Positions 9,043 to 18,755 of a DNA stretch of 64,000 nucleotides are shown here, piece by piece. The notes under the pieces were generated by a model that worked only from the letters and a program-made list of their open reading frames with translations, made no database searches and was not told the origin of the DNA. The position numbers and the translations under genes were made by a program. This stretch comes from an uncultured Clostridia bacterium (lineage in GTDB: Bacteria; Bacillota; Clostridia; Christensenellales; Borkfalkiaceae), in assembly GCA_934271275.1 (NCBI GenBank), contig CAKQRD010000011.1:8320-72319 (forward strand), read 5' to 3'. Each line of letters starts with the position of its first letter. The stretch's first letter is position 1.

Positions 9043-12000
9043 CTATATTCTTTCGTCAAAATACAGATCGATATTATCTCCTTTACGACAAGTCGCCTCA
9101 TCTGTAATATGGGGCGTAAGTTTGACGTCTGCGCCGTCGAAAACGGGCGTTATGAAAACACCTTTACCACTTTCGATACGAAGCGTAATTTTACCGTTCG
9201 TAATATCAGCAGTTCCTTTAACGCCGTTTACAATATAGTTGACTTTTTTACAACTATCGTTAAAAGTTAAAGTTACGGTGTTATCTCTTTTTAATCTCGG
9301 ATCGTCCGAATTGACTACCATAAACCCGAATCTGCCGTTTTCGTCTTTTAGACATCCGGCGATAGCGTCGTAGGAAGATGTCATTTCGGTAAGAACTCCG
9401 CCCGCGTAAGAAGTCGTGCCGTTAAACACGTTCGCCGTGGCGGTCGTGCCTTTTGAATAGGTCGTTCCCAGCCATTTATAACCCGCCGTGCGTTTCGCCA
9501 TTTCAAGTATTTCCGCGTTGGCGTTTTTAACGTTGTTATAAACTTCGGTAGCAACCGCTTTGTAAGTGCCGTCGGACTGTTTTTTCCACATATACGGCGC
9601 ATCGGTAAACCATTCCGCCGCAGGTTGATTCATCGGTTGCATATAAGTAAAATATGAAATCCTGTCATATCCGTACGCAAGCGCGGTATAAAGCTGATAG
9701 GTCATCTGCGCCTCCGAAACTTTACCGTAATAGGTATAAGAAGAATTCGCTCCTATTCTGTTTATCCTTTCATATTTTGCTTTGTTATAAAAACCCGTAG
9801 ACTGAACGCATAAGCCTTTTTTGAACCCGTTCTCGCTCGCAAGTCGAGAGAATATTTCAAGGTTCTGGAAATACTGCTTTCTTATCGCGTAAGAGGTTGA
9901 ATGCTTGCTCAATCCCGAACGCGTAATCGTTTCGGTAAACGGGTAATAGTCGAAGGAAAGATACTCTTCGTCCGTACCCGTAAGCCCCGCGATATACTTT
10001 TCGACGTAGGTCGTAAACTGTTCTTCGGTAAGACCTTCAGTAGTACTGTAATTTTTATCGTCGTCGGAGCTGCCCGCAACGTGAACCTCAGCCGCACCCA
10101 TACCGAGCAGCGCACCGTGAAGTCTGTATCCGTCGCGATAAACGCCAAGTTCGTTCACGAGCCATTTATACCAGAGGTTATAGGTATCCGCCATATGTCC
10201 TCTCGGCTCGTCGCGGAGAATAAACCCACCGAAGCATTTGAAGGTTTTAAGGTGATTGTAAAATTTCGTTACGTTAGATTTAACCCAAGCATCCGGATGC
10301 GCGGCTTCGCCACCCATAGCTCCTTCGAGATAACCGAGTTTTATAAGAACCTTCGCATTTTCATAGGCTACGTCGTATTTATCGCAATAAGCCTCCGCGA
10401 GCTTTAATAATTTAATCGCGTCGGAATTAGCGTAATTGCCATCGTCGCCCGTTTCCGAATAACCGCTGTCTGCGGCATGTCCCGCCGATCTGTACGCTAA
10501 ATAATCCGCGTCGTCGCCGCAAATAAACGTAAATCCGGCGTCAAAATATGCTTTAACGTCCTCTACAGTCGCTATAACGTAATTAGTGCCGTCGCTTAAC
10601 AGCTCGCCATCTTCCATATACGCGCCCACCGCAGGACCGTAATATGCGGTAAGCTCTACGTCTTCTTTCAAATAGTTTTCTCCTACGAAAGCCTTATCAT
10701 CACCTTGATAAATTCCGCATTCTATCCCTTCGATAGCCACGTCCTGCACCGATCTCGCGTTATTCTCGAAATCTACGTTAGAATAATATGTAACGGTAGT
10801 TCCGTCCGCATATTTTACGGTAACGTAAGTTCTCGCAATAAATTGCTTTGTAAGATTCTCTTCGGAAATATTGCTAACGACAAAGTTGAACACGGTGTTT
10901 CCACCCTCTTCGTAGCTGTTAAAGCCCGAAGCCGTGCTTACAAGCTCGATATATTTAAGGCTTGCCGCAGACAGACTTTCTTTATCGAAATTATCTATGC
11001 CGACCGCTTTCGCGTTTTCGGAGTTAGCGTCTACGTTGGAGCGCACCGTTAAAATCATACCGAACTCGGAGAAATACTCGGATTTTTCGACTATGCTCGT
11101 AAAGCGCAAGCCCGCCGTGCCGGAAGCGCGAATCTCCGCGCCGTCCTGCGTTTCGAGGCGAAGCGCGATAACGTTTACGGTAACCGTGCTTTCGGGCGTA
11201 CCGATTGCGGCGAACACCGAAGCGACGTCTTTATAAAGCTTGCCGTCGTATTCGTAACCGAATGTTTTAACGTCGGCAACGCTTACGGTCGGCATATTTG
11301 CCGAAAAATTCCCTGCATTCCAGATTATGGTTTCGGTTTTATTGGGCGTTCCGTTCACGTTGTAATTGACGGTTACCTCTTTAATATCGGTATCTACGGC
11401 TTCTATTTTAAGATTAAACGACGTAATGCTCGGAGTTTTCGCACAATGCAAAGAGAACGCTCTTCCGCTCGTAATGTCGAACTCTTTCGTTTTTGCCGTG
11501 GAGTTATTCGCCCATACGGGATTAGTATTCCAAGCTTCACCGTCGGGATAAAGAGAAATCTCTGCGCCGGTAGCCGCGTCGTTAGGCTTATAAGTAACGC
11601 GAATAATGTCGTAACCCTTATTCACGAGATAAGCAAGAGCTTCCACCTTAAAGGAAAGAACTCCGCCGTTATCGCTCCTTTCAAAATCGAAACTGCTTTC
11701 ACTTACCCTGTTGCAGGTTACGCCGCCGAACGTATTAAACCAGTTTTGCTTTATTTCGTACCGTTCTTTTGCTTCTAATTTTAATTTAAAATTTATTGCG
11801 CCGTTAGTCGATACTCCGAAAGCTCCTCCCGTAATATCGAAATCCCTCGAAACCTCTTTGCCTACCGTCCAAACCGAGCTTTGCCACGGTTCTACACCCG
11901 TTTTAAACAAGCCCATATTTTGGGCAGTCGAGGAATACGTTAATCGTATCGATCTGCATCCTTTATTCACAAGATACGTCAATGCTTTTGCCTTGAAAGT

Positions 12001-12969
12001 AAAAACCGGAAGCGCTTCTTTACCTGCAACGTTAAACTCGAAACCGTTCTCATTTAACTGATTACAAGTTACGCCTGACGCCAAATCAAACCAGTTTCGA
12101 GGTGAAGAATAATATTCTTCGTGCGTCAGCTTTTCAATCCTGACGCTAAACGTTGTCGCGCCGTTAGTCGATACTCCGAAAGCTCCTCCCGTAATATCGA
12201 AATCCCTCGAAACCTCTTTGCCTACCGTCCAAACCGAGCTTTGCCACGGTTCTACACCCGTTTTGAAAAAGCCCATATTTTCGGCGGTCGAGGAATATGC
12301 TAATCGTATCGCTTCATAGCCGCTATTTACAAGATACATTAAGGCTTTTTCCTTAAAAGTCAAAACGGGAAGAGCCGCTTTATTTTTAACGGTAAAATTA
12401 AAACTGTTTTCATTTATTCTTTCGCAGGTTACGTCGGAAGCCAAATCAAACCAATTCTCGATTCTGCTATAATCGTTTAATTTTATAGGCTCTATCTTAA
12501 TAGAAAAGCCCGTTCCCTTTTTTCTCGTTGAATTATAGCTGACAGTTATTCTGAAATCCCCATCGGTTAAATCAGAAAGCTTAAAATCTCTTTCAAGGGG
12601 TTTCCCGTTTTTTGTAAAATCCCAACTACTCTCATACCCTTGGCAACGATAACCTATCGTCGTGCCGTCTTCACCATTTAGAAAAGCGGTAATTCTCAAT
12701 TTATAATACGATTGAGACTGAAAGTACCGTATCGCTTCACCCCTCAACATTATATCATATCCCGTTTCTTTTTTCACATCGGAAAAAACATACTTCTCAT
12801 CACTATAAACAAAAAAACTATTCGAACTGATATAAGTGGAAGGATCGCTTTCGTCAAAATCCGCCGCGGAAACCTTTGCAAGCGACAGACCGAACGCCGC
12901 CGCGCTCATCGCGAACAAAAATCCGAAAACTATCAGTAAAATTTTTCTCAAATTCAAAGTTTTTTTCAT
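9043..12969 (-). CDS. Giant secreted GH-like surface protein
   Basis: A 1,308-residue paralogue of the next gene, with the two halves fused in frame. ATG at 12969 follows AAGGAGG, 13 bases after the stop of the 38-residue peptide, suggesting coupled translation. Order: signal peptide (about 1-36); N-terminal beta domain; three repeat units (two with PWQSSVWTVGKEVSRDFDIT, almost identical at DNA level at 11.8 and 12.2 kb); the AEIRASGTAGLRFTS domain (about 620-790); then the GH-like barrel with ILRDEPRG, FDYYPF and SYFTYMQP. It stops shortly after the barrel, so it lacks the FN3 and phosphatase domains of its neighbour. Likely role: bind and cut a polysaccharide at the cell surface. Export and modularity are clear; the activity is inferred from barrel-like motifs only. 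Confidence 0.8.
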   Translation of the reverse strand: MKKTLNLRKILLIVFGFLFAMSAAAFGLSLAKVSAADFDESDPSTYISSNSFFVYSDEKYVFSDVKKETGYDIMLRGEAIRYFQSQSYYKLRITAFLNGEDGTTIGYRCQGYESSWDFTKNGKPLERDFKLSDLTDGDFRITVSYNSTRKKGTGFSIKIEPIKLNDYSRIENWFDLASDVTCERINENSFNFTVKNKAALPVLTFKEKALMYLVNSGYEAIRLAYSSTAENMGFFKTGVEPWQSSVWTVGKEVSRDFDITGGAFGVSTNGATTFSVRIEKLTHEEYYSSPRNWFDLASGVTCNQLNENGFEFNVAGKEALPVFTFKAKALTYLVNKGCRSIRLTYSSTAQNMGLFKTGVEPWQSSVWTVGKEVSRDFDITGGAFGVSTNGAINFKLKLEAKERYEIKQNWFNTFGGVTCNRVSESSFDFERSDNGGVLSFKVEALAYLVNKGYDIIRVTYKPNDAATGAEISLYPDGEAWNTNPVWANNSTAKTKEFDITSGRAFSLHCAKTPSITSFNLKIEAVDTDIKEVTVNYNVNGTPNKTETIIWNAGNFSANMPTVSVADVKTFGYEYDGKLYKDVASVFAAIGTPESTVTVNVIALRLETQDGAEIRASGTAGLRFTSIVEKSEYFSEFGMILTVRSNVDANSENAKAVGIDNFDKESLSAASLKYIELVSTASGFNSYEEGGNTVFNFVVSNISEENLTKQFIARTYVTVKYADGTTVTYYSNVDFENNARSVQDVAIEGIECGIYQGDDKAFVGENYLKEDVELTAYYGPAVGAYMEDGELLSDGTNYVIATVEDVKAYFDAGFTFICGDDADYLAYRSAGHAADSGYSETGDDGNYANSDAIKLLKLAEAYCDKYDVAYENAKVLIKLGYLEGAMGGEAAHPDAWVKSNVTKFYNHLKTFKCFGGFILRDEPRGHMADTYNLWYKWLVNELGVYRDGYRLHGALLGMGAAEVHVAGSSDDDKNYSTTEGLTEEQFTTYVEKYIAGLTGTDEEYLSFDYYPFTETITRSGLSKHSTSYAIRKQYFQNLEIFSRLASENGFKKGLCVQSTGFYNKAKYERINRIGANSSYTYYGKVSEAQMTYQLYTALAYGYDRISYFTYMQPMNQPAAEWFTDAPYMWKKQSDGTYKAVATEVYNNVKNANAEILEMAKRTAGYKWLGTTYSKGTTATANVFNGTTSYAGGVLTEMTSSYDAIAGCLKDENGRFGFMVVNSDDPRLKRDNTVTLTFNDSCKKVNYIVNGVKGTADITNGKITLRIESGKGVFITPVFDGADVKLTPHITDEATCRKGDNIDLYFDERI

Positions 12970-12982
12970 CTTCCAGCCCTCC

Positions 12983-13099
12983 TTAATCCCAATTATCCAA
13001 ATCGGAGAAATCGTTGTCGCCCAAAGAAGGCGACATCGAAATGACGTCCGCGCTGTTTATCAAAAGCAGCGCAACGCGCGGTTGTTCGTAGTGTTTCAT
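12983..13099 (-). CDS. 38-residue peptide, GDNDF family
   Basis: A small gene with a good ribosome site (ATGGAGGAAAATAATA before the ATG), encoding MKHYEQPRVALL...MSPSLGDNDFSDLDNWD. It sits between the phosphoesterase gene and the giant gene at 12969; its stop overlaps the ribosome site of that gene. A second gene of exactly 38 codons at 51711-51827 has the same layout: MK at the start, a Pro near position 7-8, MS, then GDNDF and an acidic end with a final Asp. It too lies just upstream of a giant surface-protein gene. No signal peptide and no modification enzymes are nearby. Function unknown; a leader or regulatory peptide for the downstream gene is possible. Confidence 0.7.
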   Translation of the reverse strand: MKHYEQPRVALLLINSADVISMSPSLGDNDFSDLDNWD

Positions 13100-13170
13100 T
13101 ATTATTTTCCTCCATATAATAATTTTTTCTTTTTTTCTCGGCTTTTCAGCCGTTTTTCCCGTCGATTTGA

Positions 13171-15312
13171 TTATAAAACTTTCAGACTCTTTATATACGC
13201 GACGCTGCCCTTCGGCAAAACGATCGACAATTCCGTTATGCTCCCGAACGAGCTTAACTCTTCCGTAAAAGTTTTCCATTTGTCGAACACGATCTTTCGC
13301 TCCTCTTTGTCGGAAGAAGAATTGAAATCTATATATCCGTTATAAGCTGCGGCTTTTACTCTTACCGCCAGCTCGCCGAGTCCGCGTAGCTTTTGGCAGG
13401 AGGTGTTCGGCAAAAACAAATCGAAAGAAAAACTCGTTTTTCCGCCGAGAAGCGCGGTGCTTACGGAAAGCTTTCCCTGCTCCGTTGCCGTAATCTCGTA
13501 AACGTTAACGCCGCCCGTTTCAACCGTTTTTACGGTTAACGCGCTATCGGCGGTAAAGTCCGAGCCGAATTTTAAGCCGTCTACCGAAAGCAGTTTCTTT
13601 TCTTCCCAGTTTACCTTGCCGCCCGCTTTTTCGCAAAGGTATATATACGGCGTTTTAAGTTCGCCTTCGGTACCGAGCGGTATTACCGTGCCGCCGATAA
13701 GCGGAGTGATTTTTCCCGATTTCGGCGGATAATTTCCGTCGAATACGAGAGTTTCCTCGTTTACGCCGACGTATCTGTCGTATTCGCTGCTCTTTTGCCC
13801 GTATTGAAGCCTCACGCCCTCGTAAACCACGCTCGAACTGTTGTTATGCTCGTGACCGACGAATATCGAATCCGCCCCGAGTTCTTTCATTCCGTTAAAA
13901 ATCGTGAAATACGGATCCCAGCTGCCTTTAAGACCTCTGCCGACGTATCCAAATTCGCCTTCTTCGCGATTTTCCGCTTTGTAAACGTTAATAGGCACGC
14001 TGCCGGGGAAGCCGTATTTGGCAAGACCTTTAGCAAACACCGAGGGCTGAATATGGAACGCAAAACTGAATTTAACGTTCGATATGCATTCCTTAATCCG
14101 CTTTACCGAAGCGGTGTACCACTCTACCTGATCGGCGGCAAGCCCGACGGCGGAAGTCGTGTGTCCGTTCACAAGCGAGTTTGCGTGCAGATCTCCGCAG
14201 CCGTTGGTATCGAGCATATAGAACACGCGGGTAAGGGTTTCGCCCTGCATGATTCCCACGCTGTAATTGCCGTTACCCGTAAGCTCGCGTTGAACGAACA
14301 AACAATTTTTCGCGTTCACGAGCTGTTCGCATTGCCAGTCGACGCCCATTGCGCTCGTCCCTTCGTGATTGCCGAACACGGGCGCCCACGGCACGCCGAA
14401 TTTATCCATAAACTCCACGAATTCCTTAAACACCGAGCCGTTATCGTCGAATTCGCCGTAAACGAGGTCGCCCGTCAGTATAATGAGGTCGGGTTTTATT
14501 TTATTTATAGTTTCCGTTATATAATCATAACAATGCTCGTTTATATACTTTTTGGAATAGAATTCCACCTCGCCCGCGCCAAGCCTTTTCGTTCTGTCCT
14601 GCGAGGGGTCTATTATCTGCGGATCGGTAAGTTGCAGTACGACGGGCTCTTTGCCCGCGGGAACTCTGACGACGAAATCTACGAGCGCGTCCGTCCCTTT
14701 TTTGCAACGCGTACAGATTCCGTTTTTCATATCGTGTCCCAAAGCCTTTATTTCCTTCTTTTCGGTATATTTGCAACCCTCATTCGTGCAATATCTGTAA
14801 GCCGCGTACCCCGCCTCGTCGCAGGTCGGCTCTTTTGCGGGAACTTCCTTAAATTCGTGACCTTTCGCTTTTATAATTTCCGCGGTAGTGTATCCGCAGC
14901 CGTTCGCACACTCCTCGTGCGCGTTCCAACCGTCTTCCGTGCAGGTAGCGGCTTTGGCGGCAACCTTAACGATTTTGTGTTCAAGCGCGGCGTAGGTCTT
15001 ATGCTCCGTTTGATAATCGCAACCTTCGCGCGCGCAATATTCATAGGCGTCGTATCCTTCTTCACCGCAGGAGGCGGCTTTTGCCTCGACGCTCCGAATA
15101 TCGTGTCCCAAAGCCTTTATCGGGTTTTTCGTCGTATATCCGCAACCCTCGTCCGTGCAATAAACGTATGCGTTCCAGCCGTCCTCCGTACAGGTGACCG
15201 CTTTTGCGGGTACTTCGACCAGATTATGCTTCGTTTCCGTTTTTCCGCCGCAAGCGCAGAATAAGCTTGCAAGCATCAATACCGACAAAATCGCTATAAC
15301 AAATTTTCTCAT
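13171..15312 (-). CDS. Calcineurin-like metallophosphoesterase lipoprotein with Cys-rich repeats
   Basis: A 713-residue secreted lipoprotein (lipobox LFCAC; ATG after AAAAAGGAG). Residues about 28-205 contain four Cys-rich repeats (ATCTEDGWNA...C...GC.Y.T...ALGH). From about 222 a metallophosphoesterase domain follows with all metal-site blocks: LTDPQI (228-233), LTGDLV (280-285), FGNHE (313-317), FAFH (417-420) and VGHEHN (485-490). It should remove phosphate from an extracellular ester. The C-terminal approximately 150 residues look like a beta-sandwich. Together with the tyrosine-phosphatase domain in the same operon it suggests a phosphorylated substrate. The phosphoesterase call is secure; the substrate is unknown. 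Confidence 0.88.
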   Translation of the reverse strand: MRKFVIAILSVLMLASLFCACGGKTETKHNLVEVPAKAVTCTEDGWNAYVYCTDEGCGYTTKNPIKALGHDIRSVEAKAASCGEEGYDAYEYCAREGCDYQTEHKTYAALEHKIVKVAAKAATCTEDGWNAHEECANGCGYTTAEIIKAKGHEFKEVPAKEPTCDEAGYAAYRYCTNEGCKYTEKKEIKALGHDMKNGICTRCKKGTDALVDFVVRVPAGKEPVVLQLTDPQIIDPSQDRTKRLGAGEVEFYSKKYINEHCYDYITETINKIKPDLIILTGDLVYGEFDDNGSVFKEFVEFMDKFGVPWAPVFGNHEGTSAMGVDWQCEQLVNAKNCLFVQRELTGNGNYSVGIMQGETLTRVFYMLDTNGCGDLHANSLVNGHTTSAVGLAADQVEWYTASVKRIKECISNVKFSFAFHIQPSVFAKGLAKYGFPGSVPINVYKAENREEGEFGYVGRGLKGSWDPYFTIFNGMKELGADSIFVGHEHNNSSSVVYEGVRLQYGQKSSEYDRYVGVNEETLVFDGNYPPKSGKITPLIGGTVIPLGTEGELKTPYIYLCEKAGGKVNWEEKKLLSVDGLKFGSDFTADSALTVKTVETGGVNVYEITATEQGKLSVSTALLGGKTSFSFDLFLPNTSCQKLRGLGELAVRVKAAAYNGYIDFNSSSDKEERKIVFDKWKTFTEELSSFGSITELSIVLPKGSVAYIKSLKVL

Positions 15313-15351
15313 CGATTTCTCCTTTTTCGACGTATCGAACGTCTGCCGCCG

Positions 15352-17214
15352 TCAGTTGAAATACCGCCCTCCGTCGCGTAGCTTTTCGCCGAGCTTTACT
15401 ACCCTTTCGGAAAAACTCGGCTCGTCCTCGTATTGTTTTATCGTCCACCGTTCGGCAATCAGGTCTATTTCGGCAAAGCGCGCCGTATCGAAAAACGCAT
15501 TCTTTGCTTTAAGCTCCTCTTCCTTGCTCCCCTCTGGGTGATAAAAATAGAAATTATCGTATAAAAGCATAAGCGGAGTGGCTTTCACTCCCGCAAGCCG
15601 CTTTAAGAGTTTTTGCGTTTGATCGTCGCTTTCGCCCGCGCTTTTAACCGCTTCTTCTCCTCTTTCTATCGCGGCAACCGCGGAATACAACGTTTTTTCG
15701 GGATTTATCTCCGCACGCTCGTGAGTGCCGAAATTTTCGCAGGTAACGACTTTTCCCGCCGCTTCAGCCTCTTTATACGCGGTGTGGAAAATATTCATAA
15801 GCTTTTTAACGCTTCCCGCTCCCGCGCCGTAATACAGGTCGATAAACTCTTCCGTAAGTTCCGCCGCCGAACGCTCGTCGCCATATAAAAGCTTTCTGTA
15901 AGCGTAAGCGCGTATTTCGTTCTGCCAGATTTTACGCGTATCGTGCGGTCCTTGCATACAAAAATAGGTTATCCCCTCTTTTTTCATTCCGCGTACGTTG
16001 GCTTCTATATTATCGAACGAATCGTAATAAGCGAGATAGCGGTGAAAACTCACATCGTAGCCCCAGAACCAGAAATCGTGCGCAACCGCCCGCCATTCTT
16101 TAAGCGTTTTTTTGATGAACGGATACTGCTTATCCGAAAAATAATCGTAAAACCCGTTGCAGAAAAGCGCGAATTGTATTATAAGATTTTCGTCCGCGAC
16201 GACCGTTTCGTCTATCGGCACGATTTTTCCTTCTGCCTCTTTTACGGGCGCGTCTTTTGCGTAGTCGTACGCAAACGTCATAAGCTTGACGGGGCGTTTA
16301 CCCTCCGCCGCACGTTCCCTGTTAACCCTGCGTATCACGGCGTTGCAGAATCTGATAAGAATTCCGCTTCGTTTATAAACCGCCGCGAGTTTTTCGTTGT
16401 TTTCGTCGACGAAATAGTACGGTCCGTCTTCCTGCGTAAGGCACACTACCTCTAATTCGGGATATTTTGCCAAGTCCTTTTTTATTTCTTCCGCAACGAT
16501 TTTAACGACGCTTACTTCTTTTTTCTCGTCTACCTCGCCGCTCTCCGTAAGACCGTTCGTAATATCAACCGTCGGCAGGGTTTCGCCGTTGACGTGGATA
16601 AAACGGTAAAATTCGGGGTGCTCGTTGCCGTAAACCTCGAACGGAACGTAATTATGAAAGTTATGATTGCAATTTCTGCCGTAAACCGTCAGCCTGCCGC
16701 CGTGCGCCTCGTCCGATTTCGTGAACAAATCGACCGTACGGGTTTTTGCAATGAAATCCGCGTCCGAAAGTTCCTGAAACACGTCGCCCGTAAGATAGGT
16801 GCGCATATTAAAAAGCGGGGTTTTTGCAACGGGTTCTGTCGGTAATACTATTTTTCTCCCTCTCGGCACGAATTCCTCTTCCGCGGTTAAAAACCGCACG
16901 CCGAGAAATTTTTCTATATATTCGTACGCGGCGTAAATAAGCCCTCTGTCGGTTTTTGCGGCAAGAAAAATATTTCCGTCTTTTGCGGATATATAATACC
17001 CGTCGCCGTTTAAAGCCGAAATCATTTTTCCGTAATCCCCGTCGGAAACGGCAGCCGTTCTTCCCAACGAGAAGAAACAACCGTCCGAGGGTTTTACGTC
17101 GGTGATTTCAAGCTTTACTCCGGAAACTTTCCGCACGTATTTTTTTAATTCTTCGGCGGCGTAGACCGTGCAATCGTTTGCCGCAGACGCTATGACAATG
17201 TTTTTGAAGTCCAT
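15352..17214 (-). CDS. DUF4838 domain protein, GH67-like N-terminus
   Basis: A 620-residue protein without a signal peptide. The first approximately 120 residues resemble the N-terminal domain of alpha-glucuronidases and hexosaminidases (YAAEELKKYVRKVSG, then GLIYAAYEYIEKFLGVRF). The rest matches DUF4838 in order and length, with ECEVVCLTQEDG-like and HDFWFWGYD blocks. Members sit in glycan-use loci and are thought to act on uronic-acid or amino-sugar residues, but none of that is proven here. The ATG at 17214 lies 9 bases after the stop of the upstream gene and has no evident ribosome site, so translation is probably coupled. Confidence 0.7.
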   Translation of the reverse strand: MDFKNIVIASAANDCTVYAAEELKKYVRKVSGVKLEITDVKPSDGCFFSLGRTAAVSDGDYGKMISALNGDGYYISAKDGNIFLAAKTDRGLIYAAYEYIEKFLGVRFLTAEEEFVPRGRKIVLPTEPVAKTPLFNMRTYLTGDVFQELSDADFIAKTRTVDLFTKSDEAHGGRLTVYGRNCNHNFHNYVPFEVYGNEHPEFYRFIHVNGETLPTVDITNGLTESGEVDEKKEVSVVKIVAEEIKKDLAKYPELEVVCLTQEDGPYYFVDENNEKLAAVYKRSGILIRFCNAVIRRVNRERAAEGKRPVKLMTFAYDYAKDAPVKEAEGKIVPIDETVVADENLIIQFALFCNGFYDYFSDKQYPFIKKTLKEWRAVAHDFWFWGYDVSFHRYLAYYDSFDNIEANVRGMKKEGITYFCMQGPHDTRKIWQNEIRAYAYRKLLYGDERSAAELTEEFIDLYYGAGAGSVKKLMNIFHTAYKEAEAAGKVVTCENFGTHERAEINPEKTLYSAVAAIERGEEAVKSAGESDDQTQKLLKRLAGVKATPLMLLYDNFYFYHPEGSKEEELKAKNAFFDTARFAEIDLIAERWTIKQYEDEPSFSERVVKLGEKLRDGGRYFN

Positions 17215-17222
17215 ATACAGAT

Positions 17223-18755
17223 TTATTTAAGCACTACGAGCGCGCCCTCGCCGTAATCGAGAGTAAGCGGAATTCTGCCGCCCACGACGTCGCACGACTT
17301 TCCGCGCTGAATCACGGTGTATCTGTAATCGTCGCAGCCAAACGAAAGTGATACGTTCGCCTTTTCTTTTCTGTTATAATTCACGACGTACAAAGCCGTG
17401 CCGCCTTTATAGTTAAAGCACCCCACGATGCAATCGTCGCCCGTAACCTTTTTAAGCTGTTTATACTCTCCCGAAGAAATAATCTCCTCGCCCGATTCGC
17501 CGTTCGTGATAATCGCTTTTGTCGCCGCCGCGCCGTGTACTATTATTCCGTCGTTTTCCGATTTCATCAGGTATTCGTCTACCGCTTTCACCTGTTCGTT
17601 GGCGCGTTTTGCGTAATAATACCAGCGGGTAAGATTGCCGTCCGCGCCGATAAGCCCGTTGCGGTTCTCAAAATCGTAAGTTCCGCCCTCTTCGTAAGCA
17701 AAATATATCGGCTGAATAAGCGGGAAGTACTGAATCGCTTTCGCGCCGTACGCAAGCGCAAGGTTTACGTCGTAAAGAAGCTCGCCTTCCGAGGGATACG
17801 GATCTACCGAAGGTATCCACTCGGCAAGGTCGTTCCATTGTCCGCCCGCCTGCAACATTCTCCAGAACGGCACGCCGTATTGTTTGGAATATTTTCTGTA
17901 AATCGAAAGCTGATTGTACATAAGCGCGGTGACGGTGGATTCGGGAGTATTTGCGGAGGTATAGGGATATTGCGTTACGGAAAGCATTCTCGGCTTCGCT
18001 TCCGCGAAAATTTTCTTTATATACGCGTCGTAAGCGATGGGATCGGAATACCCCCAGAAGTTATCCTCTCCCGCCCAGTAACCGTTGGCGTTCATATACA
18101 TATCGAGTCCTTTACTTTCTTCGAGCGAGTAAAACGCGTCGGAGAAAACTCCGATATTGTCGAGTTGTGCCGTGAACGGTTCGTCGAACGAATGAAGCCC
18201 TATAAAGCTTTTATACTGCGACAAATCGGTAAGAATTTCCGCAAGAATTTTCTTGCCGCTTTCTCTGCCGAGCGCCATATCCCCGATGGCTACGTCGGAG
18301 GTATGCGTGCCGAGCTGTTCCATAACCCAGTATGAATCCACGAAATAGCCGATGCCGTACTTTTCGCAAAGCCTGAGCGCCGCGGTTATGTTTGGATTAG
18401 AACTGCCGTACGAGTGGCGGTCCATCGAATACGCGAACATATTGATGCCCGCTTCCGCTAAAACCTCGAAATAATAATCGGTTAAAAAGTTCGGCATATC
18501 GTTGCCGTCGAGGCTTCCGCCCGAAGCGTACGGAACGTAGAAGCCGCCTATCGGCATAACCTCTTCTCCGCCCATAATATCGTAATAAAGCGCGTCTACC
18601 TTGCCCGCTTCGCCCTTAACCGTTTCGGTATAAGCCATACCGTTTTCGTAAAGAGTTACGAGTTTTCCCGCCGCGCCGCCGTCTTTGCAAGCCGCAAAGC
18701 CCGCAGAAAGCACGGAAACCGCCGCAAGCGACAACGCCAGAATTCTCTTTTTCAT
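17223..18755 (-). CDS. GH-like lipoprotein, unassigned family
   Basis: A 510-residue lipoprotein (signal MKKRILALSLAAVSVLSAGF, lipobox FAAC). The ATG at 18755 overlaps the stop of the upstream gene (TAATG). The body looks like a TIM-barrel hydrolase: FIGLHSFDEP (about 164-173), SVTQYPYT, LQAGGQW and LAYGAKAIQYFPLIQP, then a small C-terminal beta domain. The same ordered blocks (DEP, D/Q-x-YP, Gln, AYG..I.YF/MFC..P) recur in four other proteins of the window (3985-7017, 9043-12969, 42738-44156, 51855-55883). I read this as one hydrolase-like family with an acid in DEP; the second catalytic carboxylate is not obvious. It could instead be a non-catalytic binding barrel. Confidence 0.65.
   Translation of the reverse strand: MKKRILALSLAAVSVLSAGFAACKDGGAAGKLVTLYENGMAYTETVKGEAGKVDALYYDIMGGEEVMPIGGFYVPYASGGSLDGNDMPNFLTDYYFEVLAEAGINMFAYSMDRHSYGSSNPNITAALRLCEKYGIGYFVDSYWVMEQLGTHTSDVAIGDMALGRESGKKILAEILTDLSQYKSFIGLHSFDEPFTAQLDNIGVFSDAFYSLEESKGLDMYMNANGYWAGEDNFWGYSDPIAYDAYIKKIFAEAKPRMLSVTQYPYTSANTPESTVTALMYNQLSIYRKYSKQYGVPFWRMLQAGGQWNDLAEWIPSVDPYPSEGELLYDVNLALAYGAKAIQYFPLIQPIYFAYEEGGTYDFENRNGLIGADGNLTRWYYYAKRANEQVKAVDEYLMKSENDGIIVHGAAATKAIITNGESGEEIISSGEYKQLKKVTGDDCIVGCFNYKGGTALYVVNYNRKEKANVSLSFGCDDYRYTVIQRGKSCDVVGGRIPLTLDYGEGALVVLK

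Noticed and set aside
13795..15264. Long plus-strand frame opposite the phosphoesterase gene
   Set aside because: It mirrors a gene with complete catalytic motifs and shows no domain, signal peptide or ribosome site; similar plus-strand frames opposite other minus-strand genes were dropped for the same reason.
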